From assembly GCA_964019155.1 (NCBI GenBank), contig OZ025239.1, positions 106,887,082 through 106,951,081 on the forward strand: DNA of 64,000 bases, in the 5' to 3' direction. Below the pieces are notes generated by a model, which saw only the letters and a program-made list of their open reading frames with translations, was not told the DNA's origin and did no database searches. A program made the translations under genes and the position numbers. Shown one piece after another: positions 52,974 to 64,000 of this stretch; the first letter of the stretch is position 1; each line of letters opens with the position of its first letter. Source of the stretch: Osedax fenrisi (lineage: Eukaryota > Annelida > Polychaeta > Sabellida > Siboglinidae).

Positions 52974-55900
52974 TCATATTATATGTAAGTATATATAAAT
53001 TATCATAAATCTTAACATAGTTCATAGCAGATATCAAGTTTGTCAATGTAATGTATTATATAAGCGAACTTAATTGAATAGAAACGCATGTAATATTTAT
53101 AAATAACAATTTATTAATAATGATATAAGTATATTTGTGCGAACGGTTCGATCGGAGAGTTGCGATCAACTCGCGATGTGTGCCTGCACTGTAAATACAG
53201 CACTATTGCAAGATATGTAAAGCATGCATCGTTCCAATAGACGTTCAAACTGAGGGGTTATTCAGGATCGGAGGCAGCGAGCCAAGAATTGCAGACCTGA
53301 TTAAACGGTTAAACAACGGGGAGATGATTACCGTGGAAGATCTGAGAAATACGTATCATGTAAAAGATGTAGCCTCAGTTTTAAAGCGCTTCTTGGATTT
53401 TCTCCCTGACCGAGTTCTCCTCGACTCGTTTTACGAGACCTACTTGCGTACCAACGGTCAGTATTGTCGCTGTATCTTTCTATCGTCGAGCCGCGGACAT
53501 GAATTGTATTCACTTTTAAAAACAATATTCATATCGATTAATTTAATTTAATAAGCTTCTTAACTATAATTTATCAACTATAACTATTGGAATAATGCCA
53601 ACATATCTTCACCATCTTCTCAACCCTCATCATCATCATCCTCCCCACTCTCTTCAACCTGCCACCCCCTCCCTCTAGAACTCCCCGAAGATAAGAGACT
53701 AATGGCCATGCAGTTGCTAGCGCAGTTGTTACCTCGTGTTAACTACCACCTGTTATCTGTGCTGCTACCGCTGCTAAAGAAAATAACGGACTGCGAAGAC
53801 CAGTCACTGATGTCCGTCTCCAATATGGCTACCGTTATGCTGCCCAGCGTCCTGGTGCCGAAACAGTGCTCAGCCCTCGAACTCATGAATAAAGAGGCCC
53901 ACTGTACCATGCAGTTCTTCATCGAACGCGCCGACGATATTCTCAAGGTCAGCGCAACACCTAGTGATGACTCACGCCAGCGTTAATGTGCTCTATATTC
54001 TAGGTGCGATAGATTTAGAAGAAGTATTGATGCGCTACCGGTGATAGCTTCCTCACATACCACCCCTCATACTCTATAGATTCCTGAGAGACTGAAAGAG
54101 GATATTGAAGCTTTCTGGAGGAAAACGGATGAGGAGTTAACGGAGGTTCGCTATTAATATAACGATAGATTCTATAGCATCAGTATAACATTAGCACACT
54201 AATATAATGGTAGATATTACTATAAAGAGGAATTCACTATATATGTTATAACATATGTATGCTGGTTCGGATGAAATATTCCGAGATATAGCAACTTCTC
54301 ACAGATGAATAGATATTCTATAACATATTCTAAAAACATTCGATGAATGATCGCAAGTTATGATAGTTTTTTCAACATATTATTTCTATGTAGTACCTAC
54401 CATCGAAAGTTTCGTAAGAAATTATAAATTTAACAGTCATCTGAACTTCCAAACATCAGTTGTAGTATGAATCCAACTTTTCACTTTAATCATCGGTTTT
54501 ATAATTTAATATCACATTTACATCGTAGATTGACTAACTTAATAGATTAATCTTGAATAACTAAGGGTGTGATTTTGTATCGTGGAAAGTTGATCAGTCT
54601 ATCGTTATATCTATTCAATATCTGTATCAACTATCCATATGTCCCTGTATTTATCGTAGCCAGTTATGAAAAATGTATAAACATTTATAAATATAGCTAA
54701 AAATAGATACCCAAGTGGAATTTCTAACTTTCCATGTTAGAATACCTTACATTTGACTGTCCGGATACAAATATTACACTCTTAAACTTAACTAATAGAC
54801 CGCATCTAATATACCACGCCTCTAATAGACACGTGTCTCTACTATACTATACCCAAGGACATATGACCTTGCTATACCTGTCATATCCGCTACACCATGT
54901 TAGTAGTAACACGCGCGTATGTTCCTTTGATCAGGACGATGATGCGGTGGCGACAAATCTCACGTTTAATGATCGCGAGGCTAGCCAATCATTGGACGAG
55001 AATCTCACGGATATCAGCATCGTGGAACTGGTCAAGCACATCAAAAATATGCCCGACTCACACATCAAACGTAAAACCATAAAGAAGGTTAGCATAGCCC
55101 CCCTAGTGGTAGTAGTCGTAGTGCTAATTATGGTAGTGGTAATGTAGTTATGTTAATATTTATAAGATAGAGATAATTACTTTAAAAAGTAACATTTATC
55201 CACGGAAATTAAACTGAATATATAAATGTATAATTTAAATATTTATATATGTAAGCTTAATTTAATATTTAATTTAACGACAGTAATAAACTGCGGTATA
55301 ATATCTATATAATAACACCTCTGCCACGAGTTGTATAATATTTAGTTTCTATATAAATATCGCATATATGCGTCGCCTAATTAATACTTTATAGCTCCAC
55401 ACACTAACTGCACTCTATTAGTCTGGCCCTCACCATCAGTCCACTAATTACGAATAACCATATTCACAGCTGAAGTATAACTCGGATTACTCCAGGTCTT
55501 CGAGAAAACCATCTGTAAATGTTTGTTACCATAGCAACGATATGATTAGCATATTAACACTTTGTTACCGTATAAACACTAATACTAATGATATATTGTT
55601 ATTTTTTTTAGAAAATCAGAAATTACATCTCTAGAAAAAGGAGAGAGTCTAATGTTAGTTAACTAAATAATCCTATGTTTATTAGTTATTAATATTATAT
55701 TAATTAGTTATTAATATTATATATATATATTAGTTATTAATATTATATTTATTAGTTATTATTATTATATTTATTAGTTATTAATATTATATTTATTATA
55801 ATATATATAGTTATTAATATTTTATATTCATCAGTTATTGATATTATATTTATTAGTTATTAATATTATATTTATCGATTATTAATATTTTATATTTATT

Positions 55901-57694
55901 ATTTATTAATATTATATTTATTAGTTATTAATATTATATTTATCGATTATTAATATTTTATATTTATTATTTATTAATATTATATTGATTAGTTATTAAT
56001 ATTATATTTATTGATTATTAATATTTTATATTTATTATTTATTAATAATATATTTATTAGTTATTAATTTTATACTTATTAGTTATTAATATTTAATATT
56101 TATTATTTTTAATATTTTATATTTATTAGTTATTAATATTATACTTATTAGTTATTAATATTTTATATTTATTAGTTATTAATATTATATATATTAGTTA
56201 TTAATATTATACTTATTATTTATTGATATTATATTTATTAGTTATTAATATTTTATATTTATTATTTATTAATATTATATTTATTAGTTATTAATATTAT
56301 ACTTATTAGTTATTAATATTTTATATTTATTAGTTATTAATATTTTATATTTATTAGTTATTAATATTATACTTATTAGTTATTAATATTTTATATTTAT
56401 TATTTATTAATATTATATTTATTAGTTATTAATATTATATTTATCGATTATTAATATTTTATATTTATTATTTATTAATATTATATTTATTAGTTATTAA
56501 TATTATACTTATTATTTATTAATATTTTATATTTATTAGTTATTAATAATATATTTATTAGTTATTAATATTATACTTATTAGATATTAATATTTTATAT
56601 TTATTATTTATTAATATTATATTTATTATTTATTGATATTATATTTATTAGTTATTAATATTTTATATTTATTATTTATTAATATTATATTTATTAGTTA
56701 TTAATATTATACTTATTAGTTATTAATATTTTATATTTATTAGTTATTAATATTTTATATTTATTAGTTATTAATATTATACTTATTAGTTATTAATATT
56801 TTATATTTATTATTTATTAATATTATATTTATTAGTTATTAATATTATATTTATCGATTATTAATATTTTATATTTATTATTTATTAATATTATATTTAT
56901 TAGTTATTAATATTATACTTATTATTTATTAATATTTTATATTTATTAGTTATTAATAATATATTTATTAGTTATTAATAGTATACTTATTAGATATTAA
57001 TATTTTATATTTATTATTTATTGATATTATATTTATTAGTTATTAATATTATACTTATTAGTTATTAATATTTTATATTTATTAGTTATTAATATTTTAT
57101 ATTTATTAGTTATTAATATTATACTTATTAGTTATTAATATTTTATATTTATTAGTTATTAATATTTTATATTTATTAGTTATTAATATTATACTTATTA
57201 GATTAGTTAGTTATAAAACTCGTATACAATTATAACTTACAGACGTAGTACTATAGTACTATAGTTAAAATGACCACATCTTATAGTGCACGTTAGGCTT
57301 TAATTAACGCCCCCTCCCTCGTGAACAGCACACTACAACTACTGAGAACGTAGCCCAGGACTACAATCCGGCGCAGGAGGTACAGGAGATAACTCCGCCC
57401 ACCGCAATGGCTGACATCGAAGAGGAGCCAAGCCCCGCTGCTGCTGGCCCGTCCTCTAACACGCCCTTTCCGGTGACCACACGCCGTACACCCTTAACCT
57501 ATACCCGCTCCTCCTCGCGTCATAGCTATTCACCAAGACGATATCTCCTAAAGAGGCCTCAATGTGGTCCCATCAAGGTTACATCTCCACCGGCACTTGG
57601 TATATGTAGCATATATGTTATGTCGCTATACTTACGCCAGACATCGTATTCATATTTATGTCGTACATATATCATACTTAAATTATGTCGTTAA
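47736..57694 (+). CDS. ARHGAP19: ARHGAP19-like Rho GTPase-activating protein, copy 2 (7 exons, start exon not found)
   Basis: Same structure as copy 1, shifted by 23,934 bases: exons 47736-47992, 52851-52910, 53241-53456, 53679-53947, 54080-54145, 54935-55087 and 57329 to 57577 or to the stop at 57694. All splice sites, phases and motifs (arginine finger in EGLFRIGG, ELVKHIKNMPDSHIKRK) are kept. The only coding difference noticed is a synonymous ACC to ACT at 57340, so the two predicted proteins are identical over the traced exons. No break suggests a pseudogene. Whether it has its own start exon depends on where that exon lies: if it is right of 17576 it is duplicated, if it is further left copy 2 lacks it. 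Confidence 0.85.
48667..49529. mobile_element. 863-bp TIR element, second copy
   Basis: Duplicate of 24733-25595 in unit 2, with the same ends. Confidence 0.8.
52851..52910 (+). CDS. ARHGAP19: ARHGAP19-like copy 2, exon B
   Basis: Identical to 28917-28976, with the same TTTACAG acceptor and GTTTGT donor. Confidence 0.7.
53241..53456 (+). CDS. ARHGAP19: ARHGAP19-like copy 2, exon C (arginine finger)
   Basis: Identical to 29307-29522. Confidence 0.88.
53679..53947 (+). CDS. ARHGAP19: ARHGAP19-like copy 2, exon D
   Basis: Identical to 29745-30013. Confidence 0.92.
54080..54145 (+). CDS. ARHGAP19: ARHGAP19-like copy 2, exon E
   Basis: Identical to 30146-30211. Confidence 0.75.
54935..55087 (+). 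CDS. ARHGAP19: ARHGAP19-like copy 2, exon F
   Basis: Identical to 31001-31153. Confidence 0.85.
55677..57204. repeat. AT-rich tandem array, second copy
   Basis: Matches 31743-33270 in unit 2, apparently with the same unit order and length. Confidence 0.9.
57329..57694 (+). CDS. ARHGAP19: ARHGAP19-like copy 2, exon G
   Basis: As 33395-33760 with one synonymous change (position 57340). Same uncertainty about the true 3' end. Confidence 0.75.
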   Translation, partial: HTTTTENVAQDYNPAQEVQEITPPTAMADIEEEPSPAAAGPSSNTPFPVTTRRTPLTYTRSSSRHSYSPRRYLLKRPQCGPIKVTSPPALGICSIYVMSLYLRQTSYSYLCRTYIILKLCR

Positions 57695-60381
57695 TATATT
57701 ATACATCAGTGATATTTGTATTATCCTCCAGTTAATATATATGTATTTCAATTACTAATGTTAGCTGCGCTTATCTAAAATTGTAATTACTGAATATTAA
57801 TATACATATATATATATATATATTAGTTATTAAACATAATTAATTTCTTTAATACTATGACGATTGTTCTCTCGTATTTTCAGATTAATTATTTAATATT
57901 TATAGATTATTTTCTATGATATTCTATAGAAAACTTAGCCATGCAATGCATTACTACCATTGATTACATAACACTAATACGTATTGCATAATGATTACAG
58001 ATCATCAAGTTTGACATCAACATGTTTAATTAATTCGGTGCTTCCAATAAAAATTATATATAGTATTAACAACTGTTTCTTCATTTATACTATAGTATAT
58101 AAACTATTATAATAGTTACTAATAAACATAAAATATAAGTATAATTATGTATAAATATATCTGATAGATATTATCTATACACATAATGAATGTATACAAG
58201 TAACAAATTGTAAATGTCTGATATGAAATTATATAATATGTTTATGTAATTAAAATCAGTACAGCGATTGTGTGTTATATAATGTGATGGAAATAGAGTC
58301 CACTAAATATATGCATAGGTCATAGCCTATGACCTATGACTCATAGGGGTCATTTTTTATAATGCAATATACCAACATAGGAGGTCATAGCATACTGTAT
58401 TAATGTGGACTGTGTATTCAATGATTTAAATCCATGTAATAACTACCTCAGTAACTAATCCTAGATATATTCACTAGATTCAATATGTTTATTTTGTATA
58501 TTGATATTGATATCGTGTATATTTATTATTAGTATTTTTTCTATGTTCAGTTGTGGTATGGATTTCATGGTAAAGGGGTAGTTACTATTTGCTTAAAGCA
58601 ACAATACTCTTTTTAAATATAGTATTATTTTTATTTAAAGTTAGAATGTTTTTTACAAGAAGTATTATATTTATTTAAAGGTATACCTTCTATAGAATAC
58701 GATTTTTATTAAGAGTATTATATTTAATTATCCTTAATTTAATTTTCCGGTATTCCATGTATTGATAATATAGATATTATAGAATTAATAACACGGCATT
58801 ATTGATCTCTCACCACGGATTATCATTGTTTCGATATACCTTGAATAATAATAGACAACGACTACGTATTTAGACTGCTTGAACTGATATAGGTATATTC
58901 CTACTGTTTCCCGAGGTTTTATTTGAACTGTAACTCATTTGATAGGCTCTCGGTATATCTTGATACTTATTCTGAATTGATTACAATCTATTACTTTTCT
59001 TTCAATGTCTCTCGATATCCCAAACCAGTGAACGCTATTTTTAGCCCTTTCGAGATATGTATTAATGCCCAGATGACCAGAATGGATATCTTCAATAATA
59101 TCGTTCCTATTTATTTCCGTTATAACTGCACTATTTAGATACGTTAAACATCCTTTATTTAGTGATACATTGATTGTTGAGTATCATAATCTCGTTATAT
59201 TTTTCTTGTATTTGTCTTATCCTATTTCGATATAGTTTGAATAATAAGTGATCACGACTACGTATTAAGACTGCTTGAGCTGACATAGTTCTGTTCCTAC
59301 TGTTTTACCTGTCACTTCGATGGCACGGGTTCGGACCCGACGCCGTCATCATGTCATATTAACAGTATGTATATAGAACCTCGTGTGTCAGTACGTATTC
59401 TTGGAGTCGACTCCGTTCCTCAGGTAGTCAGTTACTAGTTTAGTATAGTGTCGTATAGTTAATGGTGTGTTACGTTTAATAGCTAAGCTAAGAGTGCCTG
59501 ATTTAGCATATTAAGTGGGCGTATATGATTATGGTAATGGGCGTGTCTAAACTATATTACCTTGTAATATAAATTACTTATTAAAAGAATTAATTTATCT
59601 TCTTCTAGCCGGTACTATTAGATATATCATATTGTTTTGATTATATGAGACATTCCATTCCAATGTCAAGGATATAAATGATTGTTCGTATTCGAATGAA
59701 TCTCTTACTATATTTTAAATCGATTATCATAAGTTGAAATTTACAATGTATCTTACCAACCTGGCAGCTCGATTACTCTTCTTGGTACTCTGCTCCATAC
59801 TATATATATACGATATTAGCAGATAATTCCCAATGAAATCATGAATTTACTTTGGAGGCTATTAATCCTTCAATATTATATCACTAATATATCTAAATCA
59901 GTTAATTATAATCATTTCAAAACCTTTGCTAAAGGAAGGCCTAGCTCGCCCTCTTACTATTAATATAATTAATGCATTATCGTATTATTTACTGTTAATC
60001 TATACTATATTCCCATATTGTATAACTTACGTACATAGTCATAGACTAATAATAAAACGTTCAACATCATATTTCCATAATTAAGTTAACCTAACACTTT
60101 ATGGGAGGTAGTTCTATAACTATGGAACAATATAGTTATCCTTGCTGAAAGTATGTTATTGATAATAAAGGGATTATAACAATTGCTTCACTTGTAATCT
60201 CTTTACTATCAATAACATGGTTTCAGCTATATTGTTCCATTTGCATGGAACTAACTCTATACATGATGTAGGATACATCCAGTATACATATCTATTATCA
60301 TCCTTCTTGTAACTCTAGACACATTTTTCATATAATATTAATCTTATGCACTTATTTTAACTCACATAATTTACTATATAC

Positions 60382-60436
<55 letters not shown>

Positions 60437-61861
60437 GCGGAATGATATTTTTTATAGGGGGGCTATTTATTTTTATTTTATATTATATATCCTATTACTT
60501 ATTAATATAATTACTAATTAAATATTTTATTAATATAGGATACCTCTTTGGTCTATGTTAATATGCAATTAATAATATTTAATTTTTATAACAATACTTA
60601 AGTAATCTATTATATTAGAAAATAAATACAAAACATTACATAATTTATTATTATATAAATATAGATTTTCTCCAATTATTTTTATTTATAAATATATCCA
60701 TCTCAATTATGTGAATTGTTTCTTGGTGGATATTTGCCTAGTAATACATTTAATATACTCTCTAGAATAGTAGACCGTATCCACGTATTTATAGTTATTA
60801 GCTTACAAAATACACGCTAACATGACACATAACTTGATGGGCAAACCAATAAAAGTTTGATCAATTCTATTATGCCGGGAAACTTTTTTGAATTTCAGGA
60901 GGTTTTTCTATCATGTATATGTTTGCCTCGTCAGATGGTATTGAACTTATTGATTGATTCTAACATAGGTAATTCGATATTTAATCTTTCAATCGATAAT
61001 TCTTCATAAATGTTGTTATTTAAAATCTGTTTAGTGTAGCAAATTAATAGGATTAATAAGATTAATTAAAAAATAAACCTCTTTTTTATAAATTATATTA
61101 TTTTTGAATAATGATTCCTTTAATTTATAATAATGTATAAATGATGTTTCCTTAGTATCAAATTGGCTTTAATTTGCAGCATTACGGAATCAAACAACTC
61201 AGTATATGTTATTCTGTAAATATTAATGATACAGAATATTAACTGATCATATCTAATCACATTCTTATATTAAATAACATTAATAATGTTATATTATTTT
61301 ATCTAGATACATAGTCTTTTGAATTTTCATTACTATTTTAATTCCATTACTTTTACCTATTCATCTCATACATATTTATAATAATTTATATTATATTTAT
61401 TATTATTATTCTCTGAATTAGATATACTTAAAATTAAATTAGATATATTTAAAATAAAATAAATTATTATAATATTTTATTATAAACATTTATTATAAGC
61501 TATTTTGTATTATATAAAATGTTTTATATAATATTTTTATAAAATTAGTTTATAAACCTTGAATCAAAATAAAAAATTATATATATAAAATATAAAATAC
61601 TTTTGTTTCTATCTCTTCAATGAATGTGTGCAAATTAATTCTATTATTATTCAATTTAATTTTAATAATCTTTACTGTATTAACTGATCATTTATGTTTA
61701 TTTATTATTAATAATTATTATGATTATATATAATTATAATAATGTATGCTTTAAAGTATATTTTTTATAAATGTTACCTTTAATAGTATTTGTTGGTATC
61801 ATGACATATTTAGCTATCATATCCAAGCTTCCATGATAAGTAGAAATGGCAATATTTAAAA

Positions 61862-62708
61862 GAGGACTCAGACATCGTCAAAAGATGGAAAGAATATTGC
61901 AAAGAACTATATAGGTAACTATCCAATAAATCTAGATAAAAATATACTTAATGATTATCGTGGTGCATCATATACATTAGAGTGAGGTATCTATGAGGTG
62001 CAAGCATGGAAGAGAACTTGCCGATTTAAAAATCAAAAGTGGAACATTTAATATGAAGTTCACAAATGGTAATAACAATGACTTTACTTTACCAGAAAAT
62101 ATGGTATTAAAAAGAATGGCCCTATGCATGGGCACAATCGTTAATTATTCCTATACCAAAGAAAGGTGACCTAAGAAAGTGCAACAATTATAAAACTATT
62201 AACCTGATATCACACCCAAGCAAGATAATGCTGAGAATTATTTTAAATCGACTCAATCCAATAGCAGAAAATATCCTAGAGGAAGAGAAAGCAGATTTCA
62301 GAAAGAAAAGAAGCACAATCGAACAGATATTAAACTGCAGAATTTTGGCAGAGAAACATATTGAACATGGAAAAAAGTATACCATAACTTTGTTGACTTC
62401 AATAAGTTATATCTGACACGAAAGATTATGGAAAATAATGAGACACTTCAATATAGATGAAAATAGCATTGCAATAATCGAAAATCTTTATAAAAAAAAC
62501 AAACAGTGCCGTTTTGTTTAACAACAAAACAAGGACCTTCTTTAATACGTCGGTAGATGTACGACAAGGATGCCTTTTATCAGCAACACTATTTTACATC
62601 TTACTAGAAAAGATCATGCAAGATACACTAGAAGACCATTGCAGCACCATAGCCGTTGGAGGATATGAACTATATAGGCTAATCTAATATTTGCAGATGA
62701 CATCGACT
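61862..62708 (+). pseudogene. Decayed RTE-like reverse transcriptase, second copy
   Basis: Duplicate of 37924-38770 with the same lesions, inside unit 2. Confidence 0.85.
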
Positions 62709-63145
62709 TGAATCATGTTACATAATATTAGTAATAGGGTATACTTGTTAATTAAAATGGATTTAAATATAAGGGAATGCATCTGAGAAGGAGTATTATT
62801 ATAGTACTATTAATTGAAACTATTATTTAAACGGAAATGATATCATACAATGGTGTTATTTTTAATGACATTTCAGTTAAACAAGTTGTTTGGTCAATAT
62901 TATTTGATTTGTATTATAAGTGTATCAAATCAGTATATTTATATTTTCAAAAAAACCCATAGAATATCATCTATATATTATTTATAAACTCTGAACATTT
63001 TATAAATATTTATCAAACGGTTCAAACTGTGAAACCGTCTAAACATTGTAAATTGTGTAAACAAAATACCGAGATAATAGCTTTGTATATTTGTTTACAT
63101 TTGTGTGTGTATTAAATATATTTATAATATATATATATATATTAT
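62709..63145. repeat. Repeat R2, left part, second copy
   Basis: Matches 38771-39207 with no difference noticed by eye. Confidence 0.8.
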
Positions 63146-64000
63146 TTTATTATTATTATTATCAGATTTGGTTTTAACAACCGGGTAATTGTAGAAGCAA
63201 AGCTTATCGAGACAATTACCCTTTATTATTTTGACAAGTCCTAAAAAGTACAATTATAATTGGAATAATAAATTCCTGAAAAAAATAATAACTATATATA
63301 ACATAATGTTATATCTAAGTTGACTTCCTGTTTACACTAAAACTAATTATGAATAAGATCAAATAATTGTACTTATGAAGGACTTGAAAAAATTATCTAA
63401 AATCATCATATAATATATAAAAATAAACAAAATAAACATTAAGAAAACTAAAACGACTAAAAAACTAAAAACAGACAAGAAAGGTTAAGAAGAGTAAATA
63501 TATGAAAATTTAATATAAAGAATAATACATATATGTTTGGCAAATATTCAAAAATAAATTTATAAATTATCTACACAAAGTAAAAAATATTTAGATAGTT
63601 TTCATAAGTCGAAGAGTAGTTATAGTATAAAATATGGAAAAAAGAAGAAATTAATGTAAAAATATAAAATGTAAAAGTCTGAGTAAAGATAAAATGTATT
63701 AAAAATAGTATATAATATTATATAAAAGCGTAATTATAGTATAAAATATGGATAAAAAGGAGAAATCAATGTAAAAGTCTGAGTAAAGATAAAATTTATT
63801 AAAAATAGTAAACTTATTAAAAATTAAAAAAATGTTAAAATATAATTTGAAGTAGAAAAATAATAGTAGATTAAAAAATCACAAGGTTAAAAAATAATTA
63901 AAATATTATTACTGAAAAGGGAAATAGATACTAATTTTCTTTTATCAATATTTAATTCATTCCAAAGTCTTGGTCCATATGACATTAAAGAATTATTCAT
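63146..64000 (-). mobile_element. LINE, second copy (cut by window edge)
   Basis: Matches 39208-40062: tail, 3' hairpin and the last coding codons (63887 upward). The rest lies outside the window. Confidence 0.88.

Larger units (their letters stand above)
41505..64000. repeat. Tandem duplication, unit 2 (continues past the window)
   Basis: Near-identical to 17576-40062. It carries the second ARHGAP19-like gene and the second copy of every repeat listed for unit 1. It ends at the window edge inside the second LINE copy, so a third unit cannot be excluded. Confidence 0.95.

Overview
This is AT-rich nuclear DNA from an animal, most likely an invertebrate. It holds spliceosomal introns, a GAK-type clathrin-uncoating kinase gene, an ARHGAP19-type RhoGAP gene, a tRNA-derived SINE, two kinds of non-LTR retrotransposon remnant, several short terminal-inverted-repeat elements and many microsatellites. 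Nothing bacterial or viral is visible. The species cannot be named from the sequence. I rebuilt both genes by hand from splice sites, reading-frame phase across junctions and recalled family sequence; no alignment was run.

Positions 1-16,484 (minus strand) carry the first 12 coding exons of GAK (16,484 down to 225; 1,395 coding bases, 465 residues, all phases consistent). The exons encode a complete NAK-family kinase domain, a serine-rich linker and the start of the PTEN/auxilin-like domain. The rest of the gene, including any clathrin-binding and J domains, lies beyond position 1. The introns hold a hAT-like MITE with an 8-bp target duplication, two MITEs flanked by TTAA, an inverted-repeat element, a perfect (ACT)126 array, a GTTGTGGTGGAT minisatellite touching a 5' splice site, and a possible alternative last exon that would give a kinase-only protein.

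Positions 16,485-23,801 lie between the genes: a repeat called R1 here, a truncated TIR element, a 1.33-kb 15-bp minisatellite, 185-bp AT-rich tandem repeats and a SINE.

Positions 23,802-33,760 (plus strand) carry an ARHGAP19-like gene in at least seven exons: the family-specific N-terminal helix, a RhoGAP domain with its arginine finger, a C-terminal conserved block and a basic Ser/Arg tail. The start exon was not found. Its introns hold an 863-bp TIR element inside an array of small hairpins, and 1.5 kb of AT-rich tandem repeats. Positions 33,761-41,012 hold intergenic DNA, a long microRNA-like or MITE-like hairpin, a decayed RTE-like reverse transcriptase and a younger 5'-truncated LINE.

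From about 17,576 the whole segment is repeated almost base for base at about 41,505 (offset 23.93 kb), so the window holds two ARHGAP19-like genes in tandem. The repeat (R) at the junction is itself diverged between copies, and the pattern fits unequal exchange between R1 and R2; an assembly or haplotype artefact is the main alternative. Most splice donors in both genes are GTT or GTC instead of GTA or GTG.

The two genes have no known shared pathway: GAK acts in clathrin-coat disassembly, and ARHGAP19 switches off Rho GTPases, with a known role in cell division.
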